Origin: an uncultured Oscillospiraceae bacterium
GTDB taxonomy: Bacteria; Bacillota; Clostridia; Oscillospirales; Oscillospiraceae
Assembly: GCA_910579725.1 (NCBI GenBank)
Contig: CAJTUD010000039.1
Location: forward strand, 4,371 to 25,582
Direction: 5' to 3'
DNA length: 21,212 nt
In this document: one piece after another, positions 14,750-21,212 of the stretch
Numbering within the stretch: the stretch's first letter is position 1
Layout: every line of letters begins with the position of its first letter
Notes under the pieces: generated by a model
Seen by the model: the letters and a program-made list of their open reading frames with translations, nothing else
Database searches by the model: none
What the model was told of the DNA's origin: nothing
Translations under genes and position numbers: made by a program

Positions 14750-15659
14750 GGTGTGCGCCTCCTATTATTTCAGACAGACTGTGGATTCCATACCGCTCCA
14801 TAACCTCCGGCAGGTCCCGGATGATGTCCCGGCAGGCGAAGGGGTTCACCAGATTGGCCGCCCCCACCTCTACCGCCGTGGCCCCCGCCAGCATCATTTC
14901 CATCACGTCCTCTGCCGAGGACACGCCCCCCATGCCGATGATGGGGATTTTCACCGCCTCGTACACCTGATACACCATCCGTACCGCCACCGGAAACACG
15001 GCGGGGCCGGAGAGGCCCCCGGTACCGTTGGCCAGCAGGGGCTTCCGGGTCCGAAGATTGATCCGCATGGCCAGCAGGGTGTTGATCAGGCTCACCCCGT
15101 CGGCCCCCGCGTCTTCGCAGGCTTTCGCCACGGCGGCGATGTCCGTGACGTTGGGGCTCAGTTTCATATACACCGGCTTATGGGTCACGGCCCTGACGGC
15201 TCTTGTCACCTCCGCCGCCGCCTGGGGACTGGAGCCGAAGGCCATGCCGCCGCCGTGGACGTTGGGGCAGGAGATGTTGACCTCCAGCCACCCCACCTGC
15301 TCCTCCCGGTCCAGTCTGGCGCAGGTGTGGGCGTAGTCCTCTACGGAGAACCCGCTGACGTTGGCCATCACCGGCTTGTGGAAAAAATCCTTCAACCGGG
15401 GCAGCTCCTCCGCGATCACCCGCTCCACCCCGGGGTTCTGGAGCCCCACGGCGTTGAGCATGCCGCCGGGGGCCTCCGCGATGCGGGGAGCGGGGTTGCC
15501 GAACCGGGGCTCCCTGGTGGTGCCCTTGAAGGAGAAGGTCCCCAGGCAGTTGATATCATAGAATTCCGCGAACTCCCGCCCGTACCCGAAAACGCCGCTG
15601 GCGGGAATAACAGGGTTGTCCAGCCGGATGCCGGACAGGGTCACGCTGGTGTCGGCCAT
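14742..15659 (-). CDS. pyrD: Dihydroorotate dehydrogenase B, catalytic subunit
   Basis: A 305-residue class 1B FMN enzyme. It uses the catalytic Cys131 in NISCPNVHGGG rather than the Ser of class 2. The C-terminal FMN-phosphate region is GMGGVSSAEDVMEMMLAGA. It works as a heterotetramer with PyrK, which passes electrons to NAD. The ATG at 15659 has GGAGG seven bases upstream; the longer frame would start 13 codons earlier inside pyrK. It overlaps pyrK by 19 bases. Confidence 0.97.
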   Translation of the reverse strand: MADTSVTLSGIRLDNPVIPASGVFGYGREFAEFYDINCLGTFSFKGTTREPRFGNPAPRIAEAPGGMLNAVGLQNPGVERVIAEELPRLKDFFHKPVMANVSGFSVEDYAHTCARLDREEQVGWLEVNISCPNVHGGGMAFGSSPQAAAEVTRAVRAVTHKPVYMKLSPNVTDIAAVAKACEDAGADGVSLINTLLAMRINLRTRKPLLANGTGGLSGPAVFPVAVRMVYQVYEAVKIPIIGMGGVSSAEDVMEMMLAGATAVEVGAANLVNPFACRDIIRDLPEVMERYGIHSLSEIIGGAHHG

Positions 15660-16381
15660 ATGATTTCCTCCTTTTCCAGCACCGGTCCCTCCTTGCACAG
15701 CCGCTTGCCGCCGGATTTCGTCTGGCAGGAGCAGCCCATGCAGGCCCCGAAGCCGCAGCCCATCCGCTCCTCGAAGCTCATCTGCCCCGGCGCGGCGGCG
15801 GCGGCGTACACCGCCTTGAGCATGGGCAGGGGACCGCAGGCGCAGAAGTAATCATACGCCTCCGGCATCGCGGCGGTGACAAAGCCCTTGACGCCGCAGC
15901 TGCCGTCCACGGTGGCCACGGTGGTCTCCACGCCCAGGGCCCGGAATTCCTCCTCGTAAAAAATCTCGTCCTTCCTGTTGAAGCCCAGAACCGCCACCGG
16001 TTCCTTTCCCGCCCGCAGCAGGGCCTTGGCCAGGCCGTACATGGGCGGCGTACCCACTCCGCCGCCGATGACCAGGGTCCTCCGCCCGCACTTCTCCACA
16101 TTGAAGCCGTTCCCCAGCCCGCACAGCAGGTCCAGATCCTGTCCCGGCTCCGCTTCGTCCAGGGCGGCGGTACCCTTCCCCACCACCTTGTATACAAGGG
16201 TAAGGCCCTCCCGGTCCCAGTCACAGACGGAAATCGGACGGCGGAGGAAGAGGCCGTCCAAGCGGATGTTGACGAATTGTCCCGGCGCGGTGATGGCCCC
16301 GGTATCGCCGGAGAGCCGCAGCTCCCGGACGTCGCTTGTCAACATTTTATTATATTCCACGCGATAGATACCTTGTGTCAT
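15641..16381 (-). CDS. pyrK: Dihydroorotate dehydrogenase B, electron transfer subunit
   Basis: A 246-residue flavoprotein of the ferredoxin reductase type. FAD binding is shown by RRPISV (48-53). A nucleotide-binding Gly-rich turn is VIGGGVGTPP (104-113). The [2Fe-2S] cluster ligands are Cys209, Cys214, Cys217 and Cys229. It transfers electrons from PyrD to NAD. The ATG at 16381 shares its A with the pyrC stop (TAATG), with GGAAGGAAG just upstream. Confidence 0.96.
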   Translation of the reverse strand: MTQGIYRVEYNKMLTSDVRELRLSGDTGAITAPGQFVNIRLDGLFLRRPISVCDWDREGLTLVYKVVGKGTAALDEAEPGQDLDLLCGLGNGFNVEKCGRRTLVIGGGVGTPPMYGLAKALLRAGKEPVAVLGFNRKDEIFYEEEFRALGVETTVATVDGSCGVKGFVTAAMPEAYDYFCACGPLPMLKAVYAAAAAPGQMSFEERMGCGFGACMGCSCQTKSGGKRLCKEGPVLEKEEIIWPTPA

Positions 16382-17649
16382 TACGCATCTTCCTTCCAGA
16401 CGATTTCCCCGTCCACCATAGTCATTTTGCACACGCCGTACAGTTCCATTCCGGCGAAGGGCGTGGCCCGGCCCATGGACTGGAACTCCTCCGGGTTCAC
16501 GACAAAGGGCCTGTCCAGGTCAAAGACCGTCAAATCCGCCGGCTGCCCCGCCTCCAGAGGCGTACCGAAGCCGAAGCGCCGGGCGGCGTTGCCGTGGAGC
16601 AGCGCCGTCAGCCGTTCCAGGGACAGAATGCCCGGCCTCACCAGATGGGTGTACACCGCCGCGAAGGCGGTCTCCAATCCCACCACGCCCATGGCGCTCT
16701 TCTCCAGGCCGCGGCTCTTTTCCCCGGCGGAATGGGGGGCGTGGTCGGTGGCGATCATGTCGATGGAACCGTCCAGCAGGCCCTGGACCAGCGCCGCCCG
16801 GTCCTCCGCAGTCCGGATGGGGGGGTTCATCTTAAACCGCCCGTCCTCCTGGAGATCCTGGTCGGAGAACACCAGGTAGTGGGGGCCGGTTTCGCATGTC
16901 ACGTTCACCCCTCTGGCCTTGGCCTGGCGGATGAGGTCCACGCTCTCTTTGGAGGAGATGTGGCAGACATGGTAGGCGCACCCTGTCTCCTCCGCCAACA
17001 CAAGGTCCCGGGCAATCTGGCCCCACTCGCTTTCAGAGCAGATACCCTTGTGTCCGTGGGCCCGGGCATAGGCCCCGTCGTGGATATAGCCGCCGCGCAG
17101 GAGGCTGTTGTCCTCGCAGTGGGCGGCAATGATCTTCCCCAGCCGTCCGGCCTCCCGCATGGCGCGGCGCATCATCTCCCCGCTCTGAATCCCCCGGCCG
17201 TCGTCGGAGAACCCGGCCGTATAGGGGGCCATGGCCTCCATGTCCGCCAGCGCCTGCCCCTGTTCTCCCCGGGTGATGGCTCCGTAGGGGTGGACGTGGA
17301 CCACCGCGTCCCGGCCGATGATTTCCTGCTGAACGCCCAGCGTCTCCAGACTGTCGGGCACAGGGTTCAGGTTGGGCATGGCGCACACATGGGCGTAGCC
17401 GCCCCGGGCGGCGGACCGTGTGCCGGTGCGGATGGTTTCCTTATAAGAAAACCCCGGCTCTCGAAGATGAACATGGACATCAACGAAACCGGGAAACACG
17501 GCGGCATGATGAAGATCAATGGTAACAGCGCCGGGCGCGGCATCCAGCCGTCCGGCAATGGAAACAATACGTCCCTCCGCAACAGAAAGATCCACCGGAC
17601 GAAAACCGTCCCCTGTGGGCAGTGAACCGTTTTTCAGCAAATACCTCAA
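16381..17649 (-). CDS. pyrC: Dihydroorotase, class I
   Basis: A 422-residue amidohydrolase that interconverts carbamoyl aspartate and dihydroorotate. The metal-binding HVHLR (His59, His61, Arg63) follows PGFVD. Later blocks are HCED, HVCHISS and the metal Asp in ATDHAPH. Length and the EPGFSYKE block put it in the long class I group, like B. subtilis PyrC. The most plausible start is TTG at 17649, eight bases after GGAG. A GTG at 17658 overlaps that ribosome site and is too close to use it. First gene of the operon, about 46 bases after the predicted transcription start. Confidence 0.95.
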   Translation of the reverse strand: MRYLLKNGSLPTGDGFRPVDLSVAEGRIVSIAGRLDAAPGAVTIDLHHAAVFPGFVDVHVHLREPGFSYKETIRTGTRSAARGGYAHVCAMPNLNPVPDSLETLGVQQEIIGRDAVVHVHPYGAITRGEQGQALADMEAMAPYTAGFSDDGRGIQSGEMMRRAMREAGRLGKIIAAHCEDNSLLRGGYIHDGAYARAHGHKGICSESEWGQIARDLVLAEETGCAYHVCHISSKESVDLIRQAKARGVNVTCETGPHYLVFSDQDLQEDGRFKMNPPIRTAEDRAALVQGLLDGSIDMIATDHAPHSAGEKSRGLEKSAMGVVGLETAFAAVYTHLVRPGILSLERLTALLHGNAARRFGFGTPLEAGQPADLTVFDLDRPFVVNPEEFQSMGRATPFAGMELYGVCKMTMVDGEIVWKEDA

Positions 17650-17662
17650 GCAATACACTCCT

Positions 17663-17683
17663 TTCCCGGCTCTTTGACCGGAA
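17663..17683 (-). promoter_or_regulatory. Small hairpin abutting the pyrC ribosome site
   Basis: On the minus strand TTCCGG pairs with CCGGGAA (one-base bulge, eight-base loop). The 3' arm runs into the AAAGGAG ribosome site. E. coli pyrC is controlled by a hairpin that covers its ribosome site when CTP is plentiful. The similarity in position is suggestive only. Confidence 0.3.
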
Positions 17684-17701
17684 CAGAACCTTATTTGGAT
17701 T

Positions 17702-17731
17702 ATTATACTTGATGAAACCGGCTGCTGTCAA
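17702..17731 (-). promoter_or_regulatory. Main promoter (P1) of the pyr operon
   Basis: Perfect TTGACA (17726-17731) and perfect TATAAT (17702-17707) with an 18-base spacer, minus strand. The resulting leader is only about 46 bases, too short for a PyrR-type terminator/antiterminator. Confidence 0.85.
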
Positions 17732-17734
17732 TAC

Positions 17735-17764
17735 GCAAATCAGGAGGATTTGCCTCTGAGAGGG
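17735..17764. promoter_or_regulatory. Adjacent inverted repeats just upstream of pyr P1
   Basis: GCAAAT-CAGGAGG-ATTTGC (17735-17753) lies three bases upstream of the P1 -35. Directly next to it is the palindrome CCTCTGAGAGG (17754-17764). The position fits an activator or repressor site, or a structure in a transcript from the distal promoter. The regulator is unknown. Confidence 0.4.
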
Positions 17765-17773
17765 TGTCTCTTT

Positions 17774-17833
17774 TCATCCTCTGTCCGGCAGGGGGGCGCT
17801 GTCCGGCGCCGCCGCCAACGGGCCCTTTTTCAT
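17774..17833 (-). CDS. Possible 19-residue leader peptide
   Basis: ATG at 17833 to TGA at 17774 would give MKKGPLAAAPDSAPLPDRG. It lies just downstream of promoter P2 and upstream of P1. The ribosome site is poor (GGAG twelve bases away). The coding sequence includes a direct repeat CTGTCCGGC (17781 and 17799 on the plus strand), which gives PDSAPLPD. It may be chance. Confidence 0.15.
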   Translation of the reverse strand: MKKGPLAAAPDSAPLPDRG

Positions 17834-17850
17834 TTCACATGATGGCTCCG

Positions 17851-17879
17851 ATTATATCATTGTGACGTTCCGCCTTCAA
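17851..17879 (-). promoter_or_regulatory. Distal promoter (P2) towards the pyr operon
   Basis: TTGAAG (17874-17879) and a perfect TATAAT (17851-17856) are 17 bases apart on the minus strand, with an extended TGA before the -10. An imperfect inverted repeat, CACATGAT (17836-17843) and ATCATTGTG (17856-17864), spans the -10 and could be an operator. It would make a leader of about 195 bases to pyrC. Confidence 0.6.
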
Positions 17880-17990
17880 ACCGCAGCGTCTGGCCGCCGG
17901 ATTCCTCAGTAAAGTTTGTGCAAAATATATAAATTTTGAAGGCCGTCTTGTCCACTACTGACAATTTCAAACATTCCGGCAGAAAAAGTG

Positions 17991-18019
17991 GGGACGGCTG
18001 CGGGAGGATATGCTATAAT
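17991..18019 (+). promoter_or_regulatory. Promoter of the udp-deoC-cdd operon
   Basis: A perfect TATAAT (18014-18019) with an extended TGC lies 49 bases before udp. The -35 is poor (GGGACG at 17 bases), so this is an extended -10 type that may need an activator. The stretch 17880-17990 between this promoter and P2 is AT-rich in part and shows no gene. Confidence 0.55.
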
Positions 18020-18068
18020 GTGACCCAGAACAATCAGCGGAACAAAGAGAAAGGACAGGTGAACAGTC

Positions 18069-18854
18069 ATGAAAAATTATTCCGAAGATGCCAGCCGCCT
18101 CTACCATATTCAGGTTGCCCCCGGGGAGGTAGGGCGCTATGTGATTCTTCCCGGCGACCCCAAGCGCTCGGCAAAGATCGCCCGGTATTTTGACAGCCCG
18201 GTGCTGGTGGCGGACAACCGGGAATACGTCACCTATACCGGCACCCTGGACGGGGAGAAGGTCAGCGTGACCTCCACGGGCATCGGGGGGCCCTCTGCGG
18301 CCATCGCCATGGAGGAGCTGGTCCGGTGCGGGGCGGACACCTTTCTCCGCGTCGGCACCTGCGGCGGAATGCAGCCGCCGGTGAAGAGCGGGGACATTGT
18401 GGTGGCCACCGGCGCTGTCCGCATGGAGGGCACCAGCCGGGAGTACGCGCCCATTGAGTATCCCGCCGTGACGGATTTGACGGTGGCCAACGCCCTTGTG
18501 GCCGCCGCGAAGAGGAAGGGCTTCCCCTTCCACGCCGGGGTGGTCCAGAGCAAGGACTCCTTCTATGGCCAGCACGAGCCGGAGGTGAAGCCGGTGAGCT
18601 ATGAGCTGCTCAGCAAGTGGGAGGCATGGAAGCGCATGGGCTGTCTGGCCAGCGAAATGGAGTCGGCGGCGCTGTTCATTGCGGCAGGCTGCCTGCATGT
18701 CCGCTGCGGCGCATGCTTCCTGGTGGTGGCCAACCAGGAGCGGGAGAGGCTGGGGCTGGAGAACCCGGTGGTCCACGACACCGACGGGGCCATCCAGGTG
18801 GCCATAGAGGCCATCCGGGAAATGATCCGGGCAGACCGGGAGAACAAAAAATAA
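18069..18854 (+). CDS. udp: Uridine phosphorylase-type nucleoside phosphorylase
   Basis: A 261-residue NP-I family phosphorylase that splits uridine (or a related nucleoside) and phosphate to base and ribose 1-phosphate. LPGDP (27-31), TGIGGPS (70-76) and the phosphate Arg94 in FLRVGT are present. The ribose-binding EMES is at 196-199. KWEAWKRMGCLASEMES matches the region of E. coli Udp around EEWQAMG. The uracil-contacting Gln-x-Arg of E. coli Udp reads Gln168-His-Glu here, so base recognition may differ, as in other Gram-positive members. AGGTGA is six bases before the ATG. First gene of the salvage operon, sixteen bases before deoC. Confidence 0.88.
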   Translation: MKNYSEDASRLYHIQVAPGEVGRYVILPGDPKRSAKIARYFDSPVLVADNREYVTYTGTLDGEKVSVTSTGIGGPSAAIAMEELVRCGADTFLRVGTCGGMQPPVKSGDIVVATGAVRMEGTSREYAPIEYPAVTDLTVANALVAAAKRKGFPFHAGVVQSKDSFYGQHEPEVKPVSYELLSKWEAWKRMGCLASEMESAALFIAAGCLHVRCGACFLVVANQERERLGLENPVVHDTDGAIQVAIEAIREMIRADRENKK

Positions 18855-18870
18855 CGGGAGAGGCAGAGCA

Positions 18871-19536
18871 ATGGACGTAAAGGAAATTCTCAAGCATGTG
18901 GACCACACCCTGCTTTTGCAGGCCGCCACCTGGGAGGAGGTCCGGCAGATCTGCGCCGACGGGGTAAAGTACGGCGTCGCCTCGGTGTGCATCCCCCCCT
19001 GCTACGTGCGCCAGGCTGCCGGGTATTTGCAGGGGAAGACGGCCGTCTGCACCGTCGCAGGCTTCCCAAACGGCAGCGCCACCACCGCCTCGAAGGAGTA
19101 TGAAGTCAGGGACGCTCTGGCCAACGGCGCGTCGGAGATCGATATGGTCATCAACATCGGCTGGCTCCGGAACCGGCAGTACGGTCTGGTGGAGGACGAA
19201 ATCCGCACGCTGAAGGCGGCCTGCGGGGACAAAATCCTGAAGGTCATCGTTGAGACGTGCCTGCTGACGGAGGAGGAGAAGATCACCATGTGCCGTCTGG
19301 TGACAAACGCCGGGGCGGACTATATCAAGACCTCCACCGGCTTTTCCGCGGCGGGGGCCACCTTTGCGGACGTGGAGCTTTTCGCCGGACACGTGGGTCC
19401 CGGCGTGAAGATCAAGGCCGCCGGCGGCATCTCCTCCCTGGCGGACGCGGAGAAGTTCCTCTCCCTGGGGGCGGACCGCTTGGGTACCAGCCGGATTGTG
19501 AAGCTGGTAAAGGGCGGGGAAGCCTCCGGATATTGA
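18871..19536 (+). CDS. deoC: Deoxyribose-phosphate aldolase
   Basis: A 221-residue class I aldolase that cleaves 2-deoxyribose 5-phosphate to glyceraldehyde 3-phosphate and acetaldehyde. The Schiff-base Lys153 is in YIKTSTGF, the proton-relay Lys182 in VKIKAAGGI, and Asp91 in EIDMVIN. GGAGAGG precedes the ATG. With udp and cdd it makes a route from pyrimidine (deoxy)nucleosides to central carbon metabolism. A phosphopentomutase would be needed but is not in the window. Confidence 0.96.
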   Translation: MDVKEILKHVDHTLLLQAATWEEVRQICADGVKYGVASVCIPPCYVRQAAGYLQGKTAVCTVAGFPNGSATTASKEYEVRDALANGASEIDMVINIGWLRNRQYGLVEDEIRTLKAACGDKILKVIVETCLLTEEEKITMCRLVTNAGADYIKTSTGFSAAGATFADVELFAGHVGPGVKIKAAGGISSLADAEKFLSLGADRLGTSRIVKLVKGGEASGY

Positions 19537-19561
19537 GAAAGGCGGCGGATGGAGCATGAAT

Positions 19562-19981
19562 ATGGAAAAAGCCCTGGCGGAGAAGCTGATTGACATGGCT
19601 GCGGCGCAGCTGGCGTACTCTTACGCGCCCTACTCCCATTTCAAGGTGGGCGCGGCCCTTCTGACCCGGGAGGGAAAGATTTATACCGGCTGCAACATTG
19701 AAAACGCCGCCTATACCCCCACCAACTGCGCCGAGCGCACCGCCTTCTTCAAGGCCGTCAGCGAGGGGGAGCGGTCCTTCCGCGCCATCTGCGTGGTGGG
19801 CGGGAAGGACGGCATACTCACGGAGTACGCCGCCCCCTGCGGCGTGTGCCGGCAGGTGATGATGGAATTCTGCCATCCGGACGAGTTCCAGATCATCCTG
19901 GCCACCGGCAGAGAGCACTATGAGACGTTTACTCTGCGGCAGCTGCTCCCTCTGGGCTTCGGCCCGGATAATCTGGCGTAG
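19562..19981 (+). CDS. cdd: Cytidine deaminase
   Basis: A 139-residue tetrameric-type cytidine deaminase producing uridine from cytidine. Zinc ligands are Cys56 in the catalytic NCAERT (acid Glu58) and Cys93/Cys96 in PCGVCRQ. The substrate-binding NIENAAY is present. Two starts are possible: ATG 19556 or ATG 19562. The second is seven bases from GGAG and is preferred; the first would add MN. The product uridine is the substrate of the upstream udp. Confidence 0.95.
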   Translation: MEKALAEKLIDMAAAQLAYSYAPYSHFKVGAALLTREGKIYTGCNIENAAYTPTNCAERTAFFKAVSEGERSFRAICVVGGKDGILTEYAAPCGVCRQVMMEFCHPDEFQIILATGREHYETFTLRQLLPLGFGPDNLA

Positions 19982-20011
19982 GCCCGGAGAAGGAAAAGGA
20001 GGACGCGCAAA

Positions 20012-21080
20012 ATGAGTCTGGTTTTTCTGGGCGGATACACCCGGGATATCCCCATGGCCTCCGGGGAGCTGGCGCCGGGACGCAGCCGGGGGATCGCCTG
20101 CTGCCGGCTGGACAGGGAGACAGGGCGGCTGAGTCCGCTGTCCGTGGCGGCGGATGCGCCCAACCCGTCCTACCTGGCGCCGGCGCCCTCCGGGAAGTAT
20201 CTCTACTGCGTCAACGAGCTGGAAACCGTGGGGGACGCGCCGGGGTCCATGGTGTCGGCCTACGCTCTTTGCGGGGAGGAGCTGCGTCTTCTGGGGCGGC
20301 GGCTTGCCGCCGGACCGCTGGCCTGCCACGCGGTCCTGTCTCCGGAAGGGCGGCACCTTCTGGCCGCCAGCTACAACGGCGGCGTCTGCGTGCTGCCGGT
20401 GGAGGAGGATCACACCCTGGGGGAGGCTTCCTGCGCCTGGGGCTTCCAGGGCCGGGGGCGGGACCCGGACCGGCAGGCCGCACCCCCATCAGGTGCTGGT
20501 TCGCCCAGGGGGGGAGTTTGTGTATGTGGCCGACCTGGGAACGGACCGGCTCCGGTGCTTCCGGGCGGACTGGCGGCGGGGCTGGCTGACGCCGGCGGAA
20601 AGCGGGGATTTGACGGCACGACCGGGGCAGGGGATACGTCACGGGGTGTTTGACGCTTCCGGGCGGCGGCTGTACGTGCTGACGGAGCTGTCCGGGGAAG
20701 TGGACGTTTTCGACATGGACCGGGGGACGCTGGCGCAGGTGTGCTCCGCGCTGCCGGAGTCCTTCTCCGGGCCGGGCATGGGCGCGGCGGTACGGATGCA
20801 CCCCAACGGGCGGTTTTTGTACGCCTCCCTGCGGGGGCCCGGCCTGATTGCCGTGTTCCCGGTCGGGGCGGAGGGCTGGCTGGCCCAGCCGGCGTTTTAC
20901 CCCAGCGGCGGCAGAACGCCCCGGGACATCTCTCTGACGCCGGACGGCCGGTTTCTGCTGGCGGGCGGGCAGGACGACTGCTCCGTCTGCGTTCACGCCG
21001 TGGACCCGGCGGAGGGCGCGCTGCGGCAGGTCTGGCGCATGGAGGAGGCCGGCTCCGTCACCTCGATTGCCGTCTTATAA
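20012..21080 (+). pseudogene. Lactonase family beta-propeller (6-phosphogluconolactonase-like), frameshifted
   Basis: A YkgB-type lactonase of about 355 residues is split between two frames. From the ATG at 20012 (GGAGGA eight bases upstream) the first frame reads a normal N-terminal half: MSLVFLGGYTRD, NPSYLAPAPSGKYLY, HLLAASYNGG. It is sound to about 20475 (DPDRQ). The true continuation, PHPHQVLVRPGGEFVYVADL, is in the frame one base later and runs to the stop at 21080, ending TSIAVL. Removing one base near 20474-20482 (for example in GGCC) restores the usual DRQ.xHPHQV block. The first frame alone would run on as nonsense to 20653. It is the fourth gene behind cdd. A sequencing error is as likely as a real mutation. 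Intact homologues hydrolyse 6-phosphogluconolactone in the pentose phosphate pathway. Confidence 0.8.
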
Positions 21081-21126
21081 GAGAGGAGAGAGAGGTTTAC
21101 GCCTGTCTCAGACTGTAAAAAAACCT

Positions 21127-21206
21127 CCGCAAGAGTTTTCGCCAAAGGCGAAAATAGATTTCAATCACTTTTTCGGCGGCGTGTACGTCGAAAAAGTACT
21201 TTGCGG
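21127..21206. repeat. Compact inverted-repeat element, possible three-way junction
   Basis: An outer stem CCGCAA (21127-21132) with TTGCGG (21201-21206) encloses two hairpins. One is TTTTCGCC-AAA-GGCGAAAA (21136-21154). The other is ACTTTTTCGGCG (21167-21178) with CGTCGAAAAAGT (21186-21197), 12 pairs including one G-T, with a seven-base loop. It follows the lactonase and might end that operon, but there is no clean U-tract. It could equally be a dispersed MITE/REP-like repeat or a structured RNA that continues beyond the window. Confidence 0.6.
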
Positions 21207-21212
21207 GCCGAA

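Noticed and set aside
17735..17753. PyrR RNA-binding site in the pyr leader
   Set aside because: The hairpin sequence has a faint likeness to the PyrR consensus only on the plus strand, which is not the strand of the pyr transcript, and no terminator follows.
17781..17810. Short CRISPR-like or tandem repeat (CTGTCCGGC twice, 18 bases apart)
   Set aside because: Only two nine-base copies in GC-rich sequence; no array and no cas genes.
20154..21080. Separate downstream gene starting at 20154
   Set aside because: Its first 100 codons are Arg/Pro-rich nonsense overlapping the true N-terminal half of the lactonase; only the part after about 20480 is real coding sequence.

Overview
The window looks like chromosomal DNA from a GC-rich, endospore-forming member of the Clostridia. 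The spore germination protease gpr, the PyrDB/PyrK dihydroorotate dehydrogenase pair, a PyrB/PyrI aspartate transcarbamoylase and a Noc-type ParB paralogue all point there. The GC richness suggests something near Oscillospiraceae (Flavonifractor or Lawsonibacter-like gut bacteria), but that is inference from style, not a database match. Most of the window is core metabolism. I see no transposase, integrase, phage gene, CRISPR array, tRNA or rRNA.

Left part (1-5409): a truncated, unrecognised protein runs off the left edge on the minus strand. Divergent from it is a plus-strand trio: a NagD-type HAD phosphatase, a 12-TM sugar-type MFS transporter and a membrane-anchored glycerophosphodiesterase. 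These converge on rpsT (ribosomal protein S20, TTG start) across a shared hairpin terminator. rpsT is divergent from gpr.

Middle part (5410-11194): a strong promoter precedes an LTA-synthase-type membrane sulfatase, followed by noc. Between them lies a long, nearly perfect stem-loop whose 3' arm contains the noc Shine-Dalgarno. noc converges on mnmE. mnmE is the last gene of a long minus-strand series: CPBP membrane protease, a deletion remnant of a small protein, a GNAT acetyltransferase, then mnmE.

Pyrimidine core (11278-17649, minus): pyrC-pyrK-pyrD-pyrF-HAD-pyrE-pyrB-pyrI are tightly packed, with four-base to 19-base overlaps or short gaps, behind a near-consensus sigma-A promoter. With carbamoyl phosphate supplied from elsewhere, this encodes every step from carbamoyl aspartate formation to UMP, plus one extra HAD phosphatase. 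carAB and pyrR are not in the window.

Right part (18069-21080, plus): divergent from the pyr operon are udp, deoC and cdd, the nucleoside salvage and catabolic arm, so synthesis and salvage of pyrimidines are back to back across a 419-bp regulatory region with at least three promoter-like sequences. A beta-propeller lactonase gene follows but is split by a +1 frameshift. The window ends in a compact 80-bp inverted-repeat element that could fold as a three-way junction.

No obviously new multi-gene system is present. The most novel-looking items are non-coding: the ltaS-noc stem-loop, the pyr/udp intergenic control region and the terminal structured element.
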